This document shows, one piece after another, positions 8,854 to 18,734 of a stretch of DNA of 64,000 nt. Position 1 is the stretch's first letter; every line of letters begins with the position of its first letter. A program made the translations under genes and the position numbers. This DNA is from Pseudorhodoplanes sinuspersici (GTDB taxonomy: Bacteria; Pseudomonadota; Alphaproteobacteria; Rhizobiales; Xanthobacteraceae): NCBI RefSeq assembly GCF_002119765.1, contig NZ_CP021112.1:4520501-4584500 (forward strand). Direction: 5' to 3'. The notes beneath the pieces are model-generated. The model was not told where the DNA came from, made no database searches, and saw nothing but the letters and a program-made list of their open reading frames with translations.

Positions 8854-9039
8854 ATGATCTGGAATGCGCCTCGTCGCGGGAGCGACCAAAGCGAGGCCGC
8901 GGCTTATATTGCCGATATGGCCGCCAGCCTGGCGACAATGGCGCGCAGGCATGGTCTGGGCACCCTTGGCTATCTGCTCGATATGGCAAGGATGGAAGCG
9001 GAGAATGCCGCCGAGGCGGATAAGGGGGAGAGCTCCTAG
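8854..9039 (+). CDS. Small conserved hypothetical protein
   Basis: A 61-residue protein without signal peptide or membrane segment. The middle reads [16 protein letters not shown] and then [20 protein letters not shown], an amphipathic two-helix pattern. I recall similar small proteins from rhizobia, but no function is known. GAGG lies 10 bases before the ATG. It is the only plus-strand gene inside the minus-strand dprA-topA block. Its stop overlaps the dprA stop in a shared CTAG. The upstream triple repeat suggests its own regulation. Confidence 0.7.
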   Translation: MIWNAPRRGSDQSEAAAYIADMAASLATMARRHGLGTLGYLLDMARMEAENAAEADKGESS

Positions 9040-10160
9040 AGAAGCGCGACGCGTCCGCCCGCTTGCCACTCCAGTTTGCCGGCGATTTCGAGTTCCAGCA
9101 AAACCGTGCGGACCACGGCCGGCCGGGCGCCTGAGAGGCGAATGAGATCGTCGATATCGACGGGTGTCGGTCCCAACAGGCTGATGATGCGGCGCCGTTC
9201 GTCCGGAGCGGCGTCTCCTGTGTCGCCTAGTTCGTGCTCCGGTTCTTCCATCGGCAGTTCGATCGTCCGTCCGAGGATTGGCGAAATCACGCCGATAATG
9301 TCGTTTGCTTCGGTGACAAGCGCTGCGCCCTGTTTCAACAGGCCATTTGTACCTTCGCAACGTGGATCCAGCGGCGAGCCGGGCACGGCGAAAACTTCGC
9401 GTCCCTGTTCCAGCGCCATGCGCGCGGTGATCAACGATCCGGAGCGCCGCGCGGCCTCGACAACAAGGACACCAAGTGACAGGCCAGAGATCAGCCGGTT
9501 ACGGCGTGGAAAGTCGCGGGCGCGCGGCTCCCAGCCGAACGGCATTTCCGAGATCGCAGCGCCTTTCTCCAAAATTTGATCGAGTAATTCCTTATGTTCA
9601 GGCGGATAAATGCGATCCTGACCGCCCGCGAGAACTGCAACAGTTCCGCTCTCGATCGTCGCGCGATGAGCGGCGGCATCGATGCCACGCGCGAGACCGG
9701 ATGAGATGACGAAGCCTTCCCGGCCAAGTTCACGCGCAATTTGCGCGGCAAATTTCGCCCCGGCCGCCGAGGCGTTACGGGAGCCCACGATTCCGACAAT
9801 GGGCATCTTAAGAGCATCGATGTCGCCGCGGGCCGCAATGAGCGGTGGCGCATCGTCGATCATCCGCAAGCGTGCTGGGTAACCGGGCTCGCCCAATGCA
9901 AGAAAGACGGCATGCTGGCGCTTCGCTGTTTCGATCTCGCGTTCGGCTTCTTCAACGGAGTAAATACGGCCCGGCGCCTGAGCGCCGCCGCGGCGGGCAA
10001 GACCGGGCAATGCTTCAAGCGCAGCGCGCGCACCACCATAACGGTTCACCAACACACGAAAGGTGCGGGGTCCGACATTTTCGCTACGGATCAGGCGGAG
10101 CCAATCGAGGCGCTGTCCGTCGGTGAGTTTCACTCCGTCGGCGGGCTCCGCCCGTGTCAC
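9036..10160 (-). CDS. dprA: DNA processing protein DprA
   Basis: Single-strand DNA-binding RecA loader used in natural transformation. The 374 residues have an N-terminal helical (SAM-like) domain, then the Rossmann-like DprA core: G-S-R-N-A-S near 135, [13 protein letters not shown] near 158, G-G-Q-D-R-I-Y-P-P near 188, and R-R-N-R-L-I-S-G-L near 222. A C-terminal winged helix (about 310-370) follows. The start overlaps the plsY stop by 4 nt, so it is co-translated with plsY. No other competence gene lies in the window. Confidence 0.95.
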   Translation of the reverse strand: MTRAEPADGVKLTDGQRLDWLRLIRSENVGPRTFRVLVNRYGGARAALEALPGLARRGGAQAPGRIYSVEEAEREIETAKRQHAVFLALGEPGYPARLRMIDDAPPLIAARGDIDALKMPIVGIVGSRNASAAGAKFAAQIARELGREGFVISSGLARGIDAAAHRATIESGTVAVLAGGQDRIYPPEHKELLDQILEKGAAISEMPFGWEPRARDFPRRNRLISGLSLGVLVVEAARRSGSLITARMALEQGREVFAVPGSPLDPRCEGTNGLLKQGAALVTEANDIIGVISPILGRTIELPMEEPEHELGDTGDAAPDERRRIISLLGPTPVDIDDLIRLSGARPAVVRTVLLELEIAGKLEWQAGGRVALL

Positions 10161-10783
10161 GACTTCACCGTCGACTGACCGATCTTGTTTTCGGTGCCAG
10201 ATATCAGCCTAGCAATATTGGCGCGGTGCATGACGAAGACCAGCACGGCCAGAACGAAGAACAATTTCGCCGGCGTCGGGAGCTCGAGAGTCCAAAGGAT
10301 GGCCGGCGTTGCGGCGCAGGCGATCAGCCCGGACAGCGACGAATACCGTGTAATAAAAGCGATCGCGACCCAAATTCCGGCGTAGATGAGCACAGCCTGC
10401 CAGGAGAACCCGAGCAGCACACCGATAAAGGTTGCAACGCCTTTGCCTCCCTTGAAGCCGAGCCATACGGGAAAAAGATGCCCAAGAAATGCTCCAAGGC
10501 CCGCCGCGATGGCTGCCGGTTCGCCAAGAAGATGATGTGCGATGAGAACCGCAACGGTCCCCTTCAGCATATCCAATAGCAATGTTGCGGCGGCGAGGCC
10601 CTTGCGGCCGGTGCGCAGCACATTGGTGGCGCCGATATTTCCCGAACCGATCGAGCGGATATCGGGGCCGCCGAATATCCGGGTCAAAACCAGCCCGAAT
10701 GGGATCGATCCCAGCACATAGCCGAACACAAATGCGCCGAGCAGAGCAGGCCACATGGCTAGAAAGATCGACCAGTCCGTCAT
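10157..10783 (-). CDS. plsY: Acyl-phosphate:glycerol-3-phosphate acyltransferase PlsY
   Basis: Integral membrane enzyme acylating glycerol-3-phosphate from acyl-phosphate, the first step of phospholipid synthesis. It has 208 residues and several membrane helices. Conserved PlsY motifs are visible: G-S-I-P-F-G near 26, S-G-N-I-G-A-T-N near 49 and [10 protein letters not shown] near 106. It lies between pyrC (32-base gap) and dprA (4-nt overlap). The grouping pyrB-pyrC-plsY-dprA is common in Hyphomicrobiales. Confidence 0.95.
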   Translation of the reverse strand: MTDWSIFLAMWPALLGAFVFGYVLGSIPFGLVLTRIFGGPDIRSIGSGNIGATNVLRTGRKGLAAATLLLDMLKGTVAVLIAHHLLGEPAAIAAGLGAFLGHLFPVWLGFKGGKGVATFIGVLLGFSWQAVLIYAGIWVAIAFITRYSSLSGLIACAATPAILWTLELPTPAKLFFVLAVLVFVMHRANIARLISGTENKIGQSTVKS

Positions 10784-10815
10784 GTTCGCTGCGCCCCGCT
10801 CGCGCGATCATCGCG

Positions 10816-12132
10816 TCAGGTGGAAGCGTACTCGTAGGCAGTGCGTCCGGCAACGATCGTGCGTACCACGCGGCCTTCCAGCCGCGCCTCGTCGAATGGC
10901 GTATTCTTGCATTTCGACTTCAGGTCGGACGGATCGAGCACCCAGGAGATGTCCGGATCGATCACGATCACATCCGCTGGGGCGCCATTGCGGAGCGTGC
11001 CGCCGGGCAGGCCGAGCAATTCAGCCGGTTTCGACGACATGGCGCCAAGCAAGGTCGTCAGTCGCACCCCGTGATTGTTAACAAGCCGGAGGCCGGCGGC
11101 GAGCATCGTTTCGAGCCCGATAGCACCTGGAGCCGCTTCGGCAAATGGCAGCCGCTTGGTCTCCACGTCCTGCGGATTGTGGTCCGACATAATGACGTCG
11201 ATCAGCCCGGAGGACACAGCATCGACCAGTGCGAAGCGGTCTTCCTCCGCTCGCAGCGGCGGCGTGACCTTAAAGAAGGTTCGATAGGAGCCGATATCGA
11301 TCTGATTCAGCGTCAGATGATTGATCGACGCCGATGCCGTGACCGGCAAGCCATTCTCTTTGGCCCGCTGCAATATTTCGAGTGACTGCCGGCACGTGAT
11401 CGATGCCGCGTGATAGCGACAGCCCGTTAGTGCGACGAGGCGCATGTCACGTTCCAGCATGATCGCTTCGGCAGCCGTCGGGATGCCGTGCAAGCCGAGA
11501 CGCGTGGCGAACTCGCCTTCATTCATCACGCCTTCGCCAACGAGGTCCGGATCTTCCGTGTGATGCACGACAAGGGCGTCGAAATCGTGCGCATAGGTGA
11601 GGGTGCGGCGCATCACCTGCGCATTGGTGACGCTGCGTGCGCCATCAGTGAAGGCGACTGCACCGGCGGCCTTGAGCAGGCCGATCTCGGTCATCTCCTG
11701 ACCTTCAAAATTCTTGGTCAGTGCCGCCATCGTCTGCACATGGACGATAGCGGTGTCACGCGCGCGTCGAAGGATAAAATCGACGATGGCCGGGTCGTCG
11801 ATCGCCGGCGTGGTGTCGGGCTGGCAGATGATCGTGGTCACGCCGCCGGCCGCCGCCGCCTGGCTCGCAGTCGCCAATGTCTCGCGATATTCCGCGCCCG
11901 GCTCGCCAACGAAGGCGCGTATGTCGATCAGACCCGGCGCCACGATGTGGCCTTTGCAGTCGACAATTTCGGTGCCGGCCGGCACGCCGGCAGCGCTGAT
12001 GCCACGCTTGGCTTCGCGGATGACGCCATCGGCCATCAACACATCGCCGGGAAAATCCAGATCGCGCGACGGATCGACGATGCGGGCGTTGGCGAGGAGG
12101 ATGGGGCGGCGATCGGACAACATCAGCGTCAC
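10816..12132 (-). CDS. pyrC: Dihydroorotase-like protein (metal site degenerate)
   Basis: Amidohydrolase-fold protein of 438 residues homologous to class I dihydroorotase and coupled to pyrB by a 4-nt overlap. The H-x-H metal motif that should follow G-L-I-D is replaced: the sequence reads [15 protein letters not shown]. Other parts of the fold remain (Y-H-A-A-S-I-T near 258, M-S-D-H-N-P-Q near 330). It may therefore be a non-catalytic partner of aspartate carbamoyltransferase, as the PyrC' protein of Pseudomonas is, with true dihydroorotase encoded elsewhere. The usual annotation is pyrC; the activity is doubtful. Confidence 0.85.
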   Translation of the reverse strand: MTLMLSDRRPILLANARIVDPSRDLDFPGDVLMADGVIREAKRGISAAGVPAGTEIVDCKGHIVAPGLIDIRAFVGEPGAEYRETLATASQAAAAGGVTTIICQPDTTPAIDDPAIVDFILRRARDTAIVHVQTMAALTKNFEGQEMTEIGLLKAAGAVAFTDGARSVTNAQVMRRTLTYAHDFDALVVHHTEDPDLVGEGVMNEGEFATRLGLHGIPTAAEAIMLERDMRLVALTGCRYHAASITCRQSLEILQRAKENGLPVTASASINHLTLNQIDIGSYRTFFKVTPPLRAEEDRFALVDAVSSGLIDVIMSDHNPQDVETKRLPFAEAAPGAIGLETMLAAGLRLVNNHGVRLTTLLGAMSSKPAELLGLPGGTLRNGAPADVIVIDPDISWVLDPSDLKSKCKNTPFDEARLEGRVVRTIVAGRTAYEYAST

Positions 12133-13082
12133 GCGTTCGGCAAGTTGCGGGCGAGGGCTTCGAGCACGGCCATGCGGACGGCAACGCCCATTTCGACTTG
12201 CTCGCGGATCAGCGATTGCGCACCATCGGCGACGCTGGAATCGATTTCGACGCCGCGGTTCATTGGCCCCGGATGCATCACAAGGGCATCCTTTTTGGCA
12301 TAAGCCAGCTTACGCTGATCAAGGCCGAAATAGGCGAAGTATTCCTGCGACGATGGCACGAAGGAGCCGTTCATGCGCTCGCGTTGCAGCCGTAGCATCA
12401 TGACGATATCGGCGTCCTGAAGACCTTCGCGCATGTCGCGCATGACCTTGACGCCAAGCCGCTCAACGTTGGACGGTAATAGTGTCGATGGTCCAACGAC
12501 GCGCACATTCGCGCCCAATGCATTGAGCAGGATGATGTTGGATCGCGCAACGCGCGAGTGCAGAACATCGCCGCAGATAGCAACGATCAGGCCTTCGATG
12601 CGCCCCTTGTTGCGACGGATCGTCAGCGCGTCGAGCAGGGCTTGGGTCGGATGCTCATGCGCACCATCGCCCGCGTTGATGACGGAACCATCTACCTTCT
12701 GCGCCAGCAATTCGACGGCGCCGGATGCATGATGGCGCACGACCAGAATATCCGGATGCATGGCATTCAGCGTCATGGCCGTATCGATCAGCGTCTCGCC
12801 CTTTTTCATGGCGGACGAATTCACCGCCATGTTCATGACGTCGGCGCCGAGACGTTTGCCGGCGAGTTCGAACGAGGATTGGGTCCGCGTCGATGACTCA
12901 AAGAACAGATTGATCTGTGTGCGTCCGCGCAGCGACGTGCGCTTTTTCTCAATCTGGCGGTTGAGTTCGACGAATTCTTCAGCGAGGTCGAGGAGGCCCA
13001 AAATCTCCTCGCGCGAAAGCCCTTCGATCCCCAACAAATGGCGCCGGTTGAGGACGAAGGATGATGTGGCCGCAATGTTCAT
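12129..13082 (-). CDS. pyrB: Aspartate carbamoyltransferase catalytic chain
   Basis: Condenses carbamoyl phosphate with aspartate in de novo pyrimidine synthesis. The 317 residues from M-N-I-A-A-T-S-S contain the carbamoyl-phosphate loop [12 protein letters not shown] near 57 and later H-H-A-S-G-A near 112 and D-G-A-H-E-H-P-T-Q near 138. The frame is open 13 codons further up (13121), but that extension is not family-like. No pyrI regulatory subunit is present; the degenerate PyrC next door may fill the structural role. Divergent from the aidB-like gene. Confidence 0.95.
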   Translation of the reverse strand: MNIAATSSFVLNRRHLLGIEGLSREEILGLLDLAEEFVELNRQIEKKRTSLRGRTQINLFFESSTRTQSSFELAGKRLGADVMNMAVNSSAMKKGETLIDTAMTLNAMHPDILVVRHHASGAVELLAQKVDGSVINAGDGAHEHPTQALLDALTIRRNKGRIEGLIVAICGDVLHSRVARSNIILLNALGANVRVVGPSTLLPSNVERLGVKVMRDMREGLQDADIVMMLRLQRERMNGSFVPSSQEYFAYFGLDQRKLAYAKKDALVMHPGPMNRGVEIDSSVADGAQSLIREQVEMGVAVRMAVLEALARNLPNA

Positions 13083-13213
13083 TAAAGCCGGCTCTATAGG
13101 CCCATCTCGATCTCGCCGCAAGGCGGCATCGCAGCCATCCCCAACACTTGATGAATCGATGGGATCAGGCCGCCAGACGCATGGTACGATACGCGGCCAT
13201 CGGGAGGCCCCGC

Positions 13214-14827
13214 ATGTCCAATGACGCGAGAACCGATTCGGAACTCAACCAACCGCCGTCCTTCGTGGATGTCAATCTGTTCAGCGCCGATCGGGCGTTG
13301 TGCGAGGCCGTTGCAGCCAACGGAGGGGGCACTGACGATACGCTGATGGATTTCGGCCGCCGCTGGGGCCGGGCGGAAATGTTCGATCTGGCCCGTTCGG
13401 CGGACGCCAATAGTCCCCGCCTCGGTGGCGATATCGTTACCTTCGATCCAGCCTATCATCGCTTTATGGCCGAGAGCATGGCCGAGGGCCTGCATTGTTC
13501 AACCTGGAATATTGATGGCCAGCCAGCCAGTGCGCCGTCAGAGGTGTTGCGCGCGTCGCGCTTTTACATGGTGGCGCAGGTCGAGAACGGGCACATGTGC
13601 CCGATCACCATGACGCGCGCCTCGGTGGCCGCACTCGCCGCGGCGCCGAAGTTGTTGGCGCAAGTGATGCCGAAGATTGCCTCGCGGACATACGATCCGG
13701 AATTTCGATCGTGGCACACCAAAAGCGCGATGACGCTCGGCATGAGCATGACCGAAAAACAGGGCGGCACCGATGTCCGTACCAACACCACACAGGCCGT
13801 GCGTGATGGCGATGCCTATCGCCTCAACGGACAAAAATGGTTCATGTCGGCTCCGATGTCGGATGCGTTCCTCGTGCTCGCGCAAGCATCCGACGGGCTG
13901 ACTTGCTTCTTCATGCCGCGTTTTCGGCCCGACGCGAGTGAGAACGGTCTGCATTTCGTCAAGCTCAAGGACAAGCTCGGTAACCGCTCCAACGCATCCT
14001 CAGAAGTTGAGTTTCACAATGCCTACGCCTTACGTGTTGGCGACGAGGGGCGAGGCATTCGCACTATCCTGCAAATGGTGCAGCTGACACGACTCGATTG
14101 CGCCATTTCATCTGCCGGCATCATGCGGGCGGCGCTCGCGCGTGCGGTCCATCATGCGCGCTTTCGCATCGTCTTTCAAAGAAATCTCGTCGATCAGCCG
14201 ATGATGCGAGCGGTGCTGGCCGATCTCGCGCTCGATTCTGAAGCGGCCGTCGCCGTGGTCATGCGCCTATGTCGCTCTTTCGATCTTGCGAAAAGCAATG
14301 CATCAGAAGCGGCGCGCGCACGCGTTCTGACGCCGTTGATAAAGTATTGGATCTGCAAGACGGCGCCAGCCTTTGTCTACGAAGCCATGGAATGCCTTGG
14401 CGGCAACGGCTACGTCGAGGATTATGTGTTGGCGCGCCTTTATCGCGAAGCGCCCGTCAATGCGATTTGGGAGGGCTCCGGCAATGTCATGGCGCTTGAT
14501 GTGCTGCGGGCGCTGAGAAGCGACGAGGCCCGGTCGGTCATGGACTCGCTTGGTGGAGAAGTGAGCGATTTTCCTGTTGCGAGAGAAACGATCGACAAGA
14601 TTGTTCGTGTATTGAATTTGATCGACGTTGAATCACATGCACGGTTCATTGTCGAACATCTTGCACTGATCGCAGCAGTTGCATCGTTGCAGAAAAGCGC
14701 GCCGGAAATTGCCGAAATTTTTTCGCAAACGAGATTGAATGGTGGCAGTGGTCGAACATATGGTGCAGCCAATTTCGCAAGCATGCACTCACGATTGCTT
14801 GAGCGTGTTCTTCCAACGGCCAAATGA
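13214..14827 (+). CDS. aidB: AidB-like acyl-CoA dehydrogenase family flavoprotein
   Basis: Flavoprotein of 537 residues closely matching E. coli AidB, part of the adaptive response to alkylating agents. Shared blocks include L-C-E-A-V near 32, [12 protein letters not shown] near 125, [13 protein letters not shown] near 178, [15 protein letters not shown] near 255 and [11 protein letters not shown] near 418. The start at 13214 is preceded by GGGAGG at 7 nt; the frame continues upstream without another good site. Role by homology: DNA binding and protection. Whether it has dehydrogenase activity is unknown. Confidence 0.9.
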   Translation: MSNDARTDSELNQPPSFVDVNLFSADRALCEAVAANGGGTDDTLMDFGRRWGRAEMFDLARSADANSPRLGGDIVTFDPAYHRFMAESMAEGLHCSTWNIDGQPASAPSEVLRASRFYMVAQVENGHMCPITMTRASVAALAAAPKLLAQVMPKIASRTYDPEFRSWHTKSAMTLGMSMTEKQGGTDVRTNTTQAVRDGDAYRLNGQKWFMSAPMSDAFLVLAQASDGLTCFFMPRFRPDASENGLHFVKLKDKLGNRSNASSEVEFHNAYALRVGDEGRGIRTILQMVQLTRLDCAISSAGIMRAALARAVHHARFRIVFQRNLVDQPMMRAVLADLALDSEAAVAVVMRLCRSFDLAKSNASEAARARVLTPLIKYWICKTAPAFVYEAMECLGGNGYVEDYVLARLYREAPVNAIWEGSGNVMALDVLRALRSDEARSVMDSLGGEVSDFPVARETIDKIVRVLNLIDVESHARFIVEHLALIAAVASLQKSAPEIAEIFSQTRLNGGSGRTYGAANFASMHSRLLERVLPTAK

Positions 14828-14907
14828 GGAACCACCTTCGCTGCATTGCGTTGCCCCGCCTGGGACAGGGAGCCAGTTGGGGGAAGGCTATAACATGGAG
14901 GTTCAAA

Positions 14908-15249
14908 ATGGCATTTTCGAAAAAGTCGCTCGCTCTCGGTTTGGCGGGAATCCTGACTGTCGCTGCAACGACTCCGTCCTTTGCTCAACGCTGGGAGCCA
15001 TGGGCTGCTGGCGCTGCCGGATTTGCGGCCGGCACTGTGATTGGTAGTGCAGCGGCTACCGCGCGTGCTTATGGCCCCGGCGGTTATGCTTATGGATATG
15101 CGCCAGGATATGACGCCTATGCTTATCAGCCGGGCGCTTCCTACCCCGACAATTATTATGGCACCGGCCAATACGGCCACTACGACTCAGGCTTCTTGGA
15201 TTGCGCGACGGACGGTCAGTATAATCGGACCGACTATAGCGCCTGCTGA
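14908..15249 (+). CDS. Secreted Gly/Tyr-rich small protein
   Basis: Hypothetical exported protein of 113 residues. A signal peptide (K-K-S-L-A-L-G-L-A-G-I-L) ends at A-T-T-P-S-F-A before Q-R-W. The mature part has a short hydrophobic, Gly/Ala-rich stretch and then a region rich in Gly, Tyr, Pro and Ala (Y-G-P-G-G-Y-A-Y-G-Y-A-P-G), ending in S-A-C. GGAGG lies 6 nt before the ATG, which rules out the longer upstream frame. Similar low-complexity secreted proteins are common in Bradyrhizobium relatives; the function is unknown. A terminator follows. Confidence 0.8.
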   Translation: MAFSKKSLALGLAGILTVAATTPSFAQRWEPWAAGAAGFAAGTVIGSAAATARAYGPGGYAYGYAPGYDAYAYQPGASYPDNYYGTGQYGHYDSGFLDCATDGQYNRTDYSAC

Positions 15250-15271
15250 TCAAGCGTGATGACGTTGGAGA

Positions 15272-15296
15272 AAGGCGGGGCTCATAGCCCCGCCTT
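15272..15296. terminator. Terminator shared by the converging secreted-protein and ruvX genes
   Basis: Stem AAGGCGGGGC / GCCCCGCCTT with loop TCATA, followed by two further T on the plus strand and preceded by an A on that strand. It overlaps the ruvX stop codon and can terminate both converging genes. Confidence 0.75.
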
Positions 15297-15770
15297 TTCC
15301 TTGGCAAGGCGGAGATAATCGAGTGCACCTTGCAGAATGAAGGCGGCGGCGTGCTGGTCGATGACTGCAGCACGTTTCGCACGGCTTGCGTCGACTGCAA
15401 TTAATTCCCGCTCGACCGCAGCGGTTGAAAGTCGTTCATCCCAGAGCGCGATCGGCAACTCCGTCAGTTTTGCGAGATTTCGTGCAAAGGCCCGTGTTGA
15501 TTGGGCGCGAGGTCCTTCAGAGCCATCCATGTTCAATGGCAGGCCGAGCACAAGGCCTGTCGCTTTACGCTCTGCGGCAAGCGATAACAGCCGTGCGGCA
15601 TCGACACTGAATGTTTTGCGTGAAATCGTCTCCACGCCAGCGGACAAGCGACGATCGGGATCGGACGCGGCAATGCCGATTGTTTTCGTTCCAAGGTCGA
15701 GACCGAGCAATGCCCCGCGCGGAGGCAAATGCGCAACGACTTTGGAAAAAGGCAGGATCAATGCGGGCAT
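15282..15770 (-). CDS. ruvX: Putative pre-16S rRNA nuclease / Holliday junction resolvase-like YqgF
   Basis: RNase H-fold protein of 162 residues in the YqgF/RuvX family, linked to 16S rRNA 5' maturation. Family motifs: G-L-D-L-G-T-K-T-I-G-I-A near 22, L-V-L-G-L-P-L-N-M-D-G near 71, and D-E-R-L-S-T-A-A-V near 108. D-Q-H-A-A-A near 141 carries the last catalytic Asp. The frame is open to 16007, but the family start fits the ATG at 15770 and the extra residues look non-coding. It converges on the secreted-protein gene and is divergent from the CPBP protease gene. Confidence 0.9.
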   Translation of the reverse strand: MPALILPFSKVVAHLPPRGALLGLDLGTKTIGIAASDPDRRLSAGVETISRKTFSVDAARLLSLAAERKATGLVLGLPLNMDGSEGPRAQSTRAFARNLAKLTELPIALWDERLSTAAVERELIAVDASRAKRAAVIDQHAAAFILQGALDYLRLAKEKAGL

Positions 15771-15906
15771 GCTACACTCATAGCATGCAAGGATGCAGAT
15801 GTGTTGCCGCGTGCTAACGAAGCTGAGGTTTTTTTTGCTATTTGATGAGATTTGAACCTTTTGCCGGGAAGCTGCGACCTTCCGATAAGGCGAGATTTTC
15901 TGCATC

Positions 15907-16686
15907 ATGACCGACGTGACTTTGCCCAAGCCGGGCGCTGATCTGACGAGCAATCCCTGCCGGACATGGGGCTTTTGGTCTACGACAATATTTGGCGTAA
16001 TCTCCATCTTCGTTTGGGTGCTAGCTCAGACGCTGGCAGGCCTCGCTGTTCTGAAATGGCTCGGCACAGGCCTGGATGCATCTGACCTCGAGCTGCACAT
16101 CGTCACGACGCATGCCCTGACGATCTCGATCGCTACCATTGCTTCGATGCCGCCGGCCACCGCCGTCCTCTTTCTTGCTGCCTGGCGCGCACGTTGCTCC
16201 ATCACCGAATATTTTGCGCTGAGATGGCCGGCGCGCAAGGATCTGCTGATTGGCGTCGCCATCATCGTCGTCCTGCTGCCGCTTGGCGATCTTACGTCCT
16301 ATCTCACGGGGCACGATATCGTTCCTGCGGCCGTCGTCGATGCTTATAAAACGGCGCGGGCGTCCGGCCATGTCCTCACGCTTGGCTTTGCCCTCGTTGT
16401 GATTGCACCGCTGATGGAAGAGATATTGTTCCGCGGCTTTTTGTTTCGCGGCTACGCAGCCTCACGCCTTGGTGTTACCGGTGCGATCCTGCTGACATCC
16501 GTAATCTGGGCGTCGATGCATATCCAGTATGATGTCTTTTATATTGTTCAGATCATTGTGCTCGGCTGTGTGTTTGGCTGGATCCGCTGGCGAAGCGGAA
16601 CGACCTTGTTGACGATCATTCTGCATGCGCTGGTGAACCTGACCGCGCTTCTGCAGGTCGCCTATATCGTCGAACGGGCGGCTTGA
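15907..16686 (+). CDS. CPBP family intramembrane metalloprotease
   Basis: Multi-pass inner-membrane protein of 259 residues in the CAAX-protease/bacteriocin-processing (CPBP, Abi) family. The E-E-x-x-x-R motif is at M-E-E-I-L-F-R-G-F-L-F-R-G-Y (about 160-173). The conserved histidines follow in S-M-H-I-Q-Y near 203 and L-H-A-L-V-N near 243. About eight hydrophobic segments are visible, the first at 18-45. Substrate unknown; members handle prenylated proteins, bacteriocin self-immunity or signalling. It lies 16 bases before the end of the convergent gene at 16703. Confidence 0.88.
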   Translation: MTDVTLPKPGADLTSNPCRTWGFWSTTIFGVISIFVWVLAQTLAGLAVLKWLGTGLDASDLELHIVTTHALTISIATIASMPPATAVLFLAAWRARCSITEYFALRWPARKDLLIGVAIIVVLLPLGDLTSYLTGHDIVPAAVVDAYKTARASGHVLTLGFALVVIAPLMEEILFRGFLFRGYAASRLGVTGAILLTSVIWASMHIQYDVFYIVQIIVLGCVFGWIRWRSGTTLLTIILHALVNLTALLQVAYIVERAA

Positions 16687-16702
16687 TATGAAATGCGTTA
16701 TT

Positions 16703-17098
16703 CTACTTTCTCGGGAAGAAGCTGTCGCGGATGGCATCGATGCGAGCCGGCATTGGGTTGCGGTCTGGCTGCTGCAGCGAGAGGGAGCCGGTCTGATCAC
16801 AAAGCACTGTGCCACCGTTGCGGATGCGCCACGTGCTATTATCGATCTCCCGATATTCGCACATCCGGCTGTCGGGAGAGGCGATGTAGATAGAGCCTTT
16901 GGCCAGGATGCTGGCTTGCGATTCAATCGGCAGAGCGCTGCTGCTGGAGGCGTCTGCCATCAGGAAGGCGGGAAAAATTCGCCCATCCGACAAGCTGAGA
17001 GCAAATACGAAGACCAGCATGATGAAAGCCAGGATGGCGCGGGTCCAATCGCGCACGGCCTGTTGGTGGAGCTTCGCCGACCGGTTTGTTTTCGGCAT
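16703..17098 (-). CDS. One-helix membrane protein, C-x19-C family (paralogue A)
   Basis: Hypothetical protein of 131 residues. One membrane helix (about 19-38, A-I-L-A-F-I-M-L-V-F-V-F-A-L) is followed by an exported C-terminal domain. That domain carries C80 then R-E-I-D-N-S-T-W-R-I-R-N-G-G-T-V-L-C-D, ending at C100. The gene at 18980 encodes the same pattern with identical Cys spacing, so the two are paralogues. The cysteines may form a disulfide in the periplasm. I recall similar proteins in Bradyrhizobium relatives but no function. The start used is the ATG giving M-P-K-T-N-R; the frame is open to 17173. Confidence 0.7.
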   Translation of the reverse strand: MPKTNRSAKLHQQAVRDWTRAILAFIMLVFVFALSLSDGRIFPAFLMADASSSSALPIESQASILAKGSIYIASPDSRMCEYREIDNSTWRIRNGGTVLCDQTGSLSLQQPDRNPMPARIDAIRDSFFPRK

Positions 17099-17257
17099 CA
17101 CGCTGTCCTGAAAGCGCCCGAATGTTAAGAGAGCACAATTGAAAGTTGGTTTACGCCGGAAAGTGGTGGCCATTCAGCGGCTTAGTGCCGGTTAATTTTG
17201 GGTCAACGATTGGCGGTCTCCTGATAGAGTTTGCCGGAACGAAAGAAAGTTCAGACG

Positions 17258-18340
17258 ATGACTCTTTCCTCCTTACCGGAAATCCCGGTTGTCGATGTCC
17301 GTATTGGCGGTCCATTGCGTCAGGCACAGGAAGGGGCGGCGCGGGCCCGTGCGCTGCGCGACGACTGCCTCACATTCTTTCCGTCGGCGACGTCGCTCGC
17401 ATTGCCGGCGCTGGACCGTCTGGCGCGCCGTTGGTTGTCACGCTCCCAGTCGCCCTATGTCCCTGAAATTGAAGGCATTGCCGCGTTTCTTGGTTTCAGC
17501 GGTGTCTGGTTTCTCAATGGCTCCTACCAATGGGGCTGTACCGCAATGGCGCGGGACGAAGAGGGGGAGCCCTGGCTGGCGCGAACGCTGGACTGGCCTT
17601 TTCCGGGGCTCGGCCGCCATGTCGAAATCGCCCATAAGTGGGGAGCGGCCGGTGATTTCTATAACGTCACCTGGCCGGGTTACGTTGGCACATTGACGGG
17701 GATGGCACCTGGCCGGTTCGCCGCTTCGATCAATCAGGCGCCACTTTGGCGGCGCACGCGTCATCCATGGCTGCGGCCGGTTGACATTGCCGCCAACGCT
17801 GTGTCGACATGGCGCATCCGTCACATCCCGCCCGATCAGCTGTTACGTCAGGTGTTTGAAACCTGTTCGGATTTCGAAACCGCGCGGGTCACACTCGAAC
17901 GCACGCCTGTGGCGCGCCCGGTCATCTTCACGCTGGTCGGCGTCAAAGCCGGCGAACGATGCGTCATCGAACGAACCGAAGAGGATTTCGAGACACGCAA
18001 CACCATGACCGTTGCGGCCAACGACTGGCACGTTCGCCGCGATCCCTGGGAAGCCCGCATCGGCGGCGATCTTCTCCTGACCTGTGGTTACGACGAAGCG
18101 TCGGACAACAGCCGTAGTCGAAGCGAGGCGATCAACGGTTTCGACGGATCCATAATGCAAGGGCCGTTCGGATGGCTGGTCGAGCCGGTGCACAACCGCT
18201 ACACCCGGCTGGCTGCGGAAATGTGCCCGGCACGCGGGATCATGCGGGTGATGGGCCTCGACGAAACACCGGAGAAAGGTCTTGCCGTACCTGTGACGCA
18301 GATACGAGAAGTGATTGCGCCTGCCGTGATCGCAGCCTGA
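17258..18340 (+). CDS. Ntn-hydrolase, acid ceramidase/NAAA-like
   Basis: Protein of 360 residues resembling the N-terminal-nucleophile amidases of the acid ceramidase / N-acylethanolamine amidase group. The candidate nucleophile is C94 in Y-Q-W-G-C-T-A-M-A-R-D, followed by A-R-T-L-D-W with R109 and D112, the expected Arg and Asp. In that family autocleavage exposes the Cys; no signal peptide precedes it here, so it may act in the cytoplasm on an amide-linked acyl substrate. The ATG at 17258 is preferred over the upstream in-frame site at 17231. Substrate unknown. Confidence 0.7.
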   Translation: MTLSSLPEIPVVDVRIGGPLRQAQEGAARARALRDDCLTFFPSATSLALPALDRLARRWLSRSQSPYVPEIEGIAAFLGFSGVWFLNGSYQWGCTAMARDEEGEPWLARTLDWPFPGLGRHVEIAHKWGAAGDFYNVTWPGYVGTLTGMAPGRFAASINQAPLWRRTRHPWLRPVDIAANAVSTWRIRHIPPDQLLRQVFETCSDFETARVTLERTPVARPVIFTLVGVKAGERCVIERTEEDFETRNTMTVAANDWHVRRDPWEARIGGDLLLTCGYDEASDNSRSRSEAINGFDGSIMQGPFGWLVEPVHNRYTRLAAEMCPARGIMRVMGLDETPEKGLAVPVTQIREVIAPAVIAA

Positions 18341-18442
18341 CTGGGCTGCGTCATTCCGCCGCCATAGTCCGCACCTACCGCTTGAAAATGGCTGCAACGT
18401 CCGGATTCGGTCCGGTCGTGCGTCCATTTTCAGGAGGAAAGG

Positions 18443-18682
18443 ATGAAGGCTCTTATCTTGGCTGCGGCACTGACCATCATGGCCAGCGGCGCTCACGCTG
18501 CAGCCTGCAAACTCGAGGCTTCCAATAAAAAGCTGCACGGTGCTGCGCTGAACAGCTTCATGACCAAATGCGAGAAGGATGCTCAGGCGGCGTGCGACAA
18601 GTCCGCGGCTGACAAGAAGCTCTCCGGTGCCGCAAAGACCAGCCACGTCAAAAAATGCGTCTCTGACGCAGTGGGCGGCTGA
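18443..18682 (+). CDS. PsiF repeat-containing secreted protein
   Basis: Small exported protein of 79 residues. A signal peptide (about 1-20, ending A-S-G-A-H-A) is followed by two PsiF repeats: C-K-L-E-A-S-N-K-K-L-H-G-A-A-L-N and C-D-K-S-A-A-D-K-K-L-S-G-A-A-K, each ending in K-C-(E/V). In E. coli psiF is phosphate-starvation inducible; no Pho box was identified here. AGGAGGAAAGG precedes the ATG. A strong hairpin follows at 18696. Function unknown. Confidence 0.88.
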   Translation: MKALILAAALTIMASGAHAAACKLEASNKKLHGAALNSFMTKCEKDAQAACDKSAADKKLSGAAKTSHVKKCVSDAVGG

Positions 18683-18695
18683 TCCTAAGACGTAT

Positions 18696-18725
18696 CAAGG
18701 CGAGCCCGCGATGACCGGGTTCGCC
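18696..18725. terminator. Hairpin after the psiF-like gene
   Basis: A 12-bp stem AAGGCGAGCCCG / CGGGTTCGCCTT with one G-U pair and a 6-base loop lies 13 bases after the stop. Only two T follow, so termination may be weak or factor-assisted. It also faces the end of the convergent DUF2218 gene. Confidence 0.6.
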
Positions 18726-18734
18726 TTCCTCGTA

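Noticed and set aside
15771-16007. Longer RuvX start at 16007
   Set aside because: The extra 79 residues are not family-like and overlap the divergent protease gene and its promoter.
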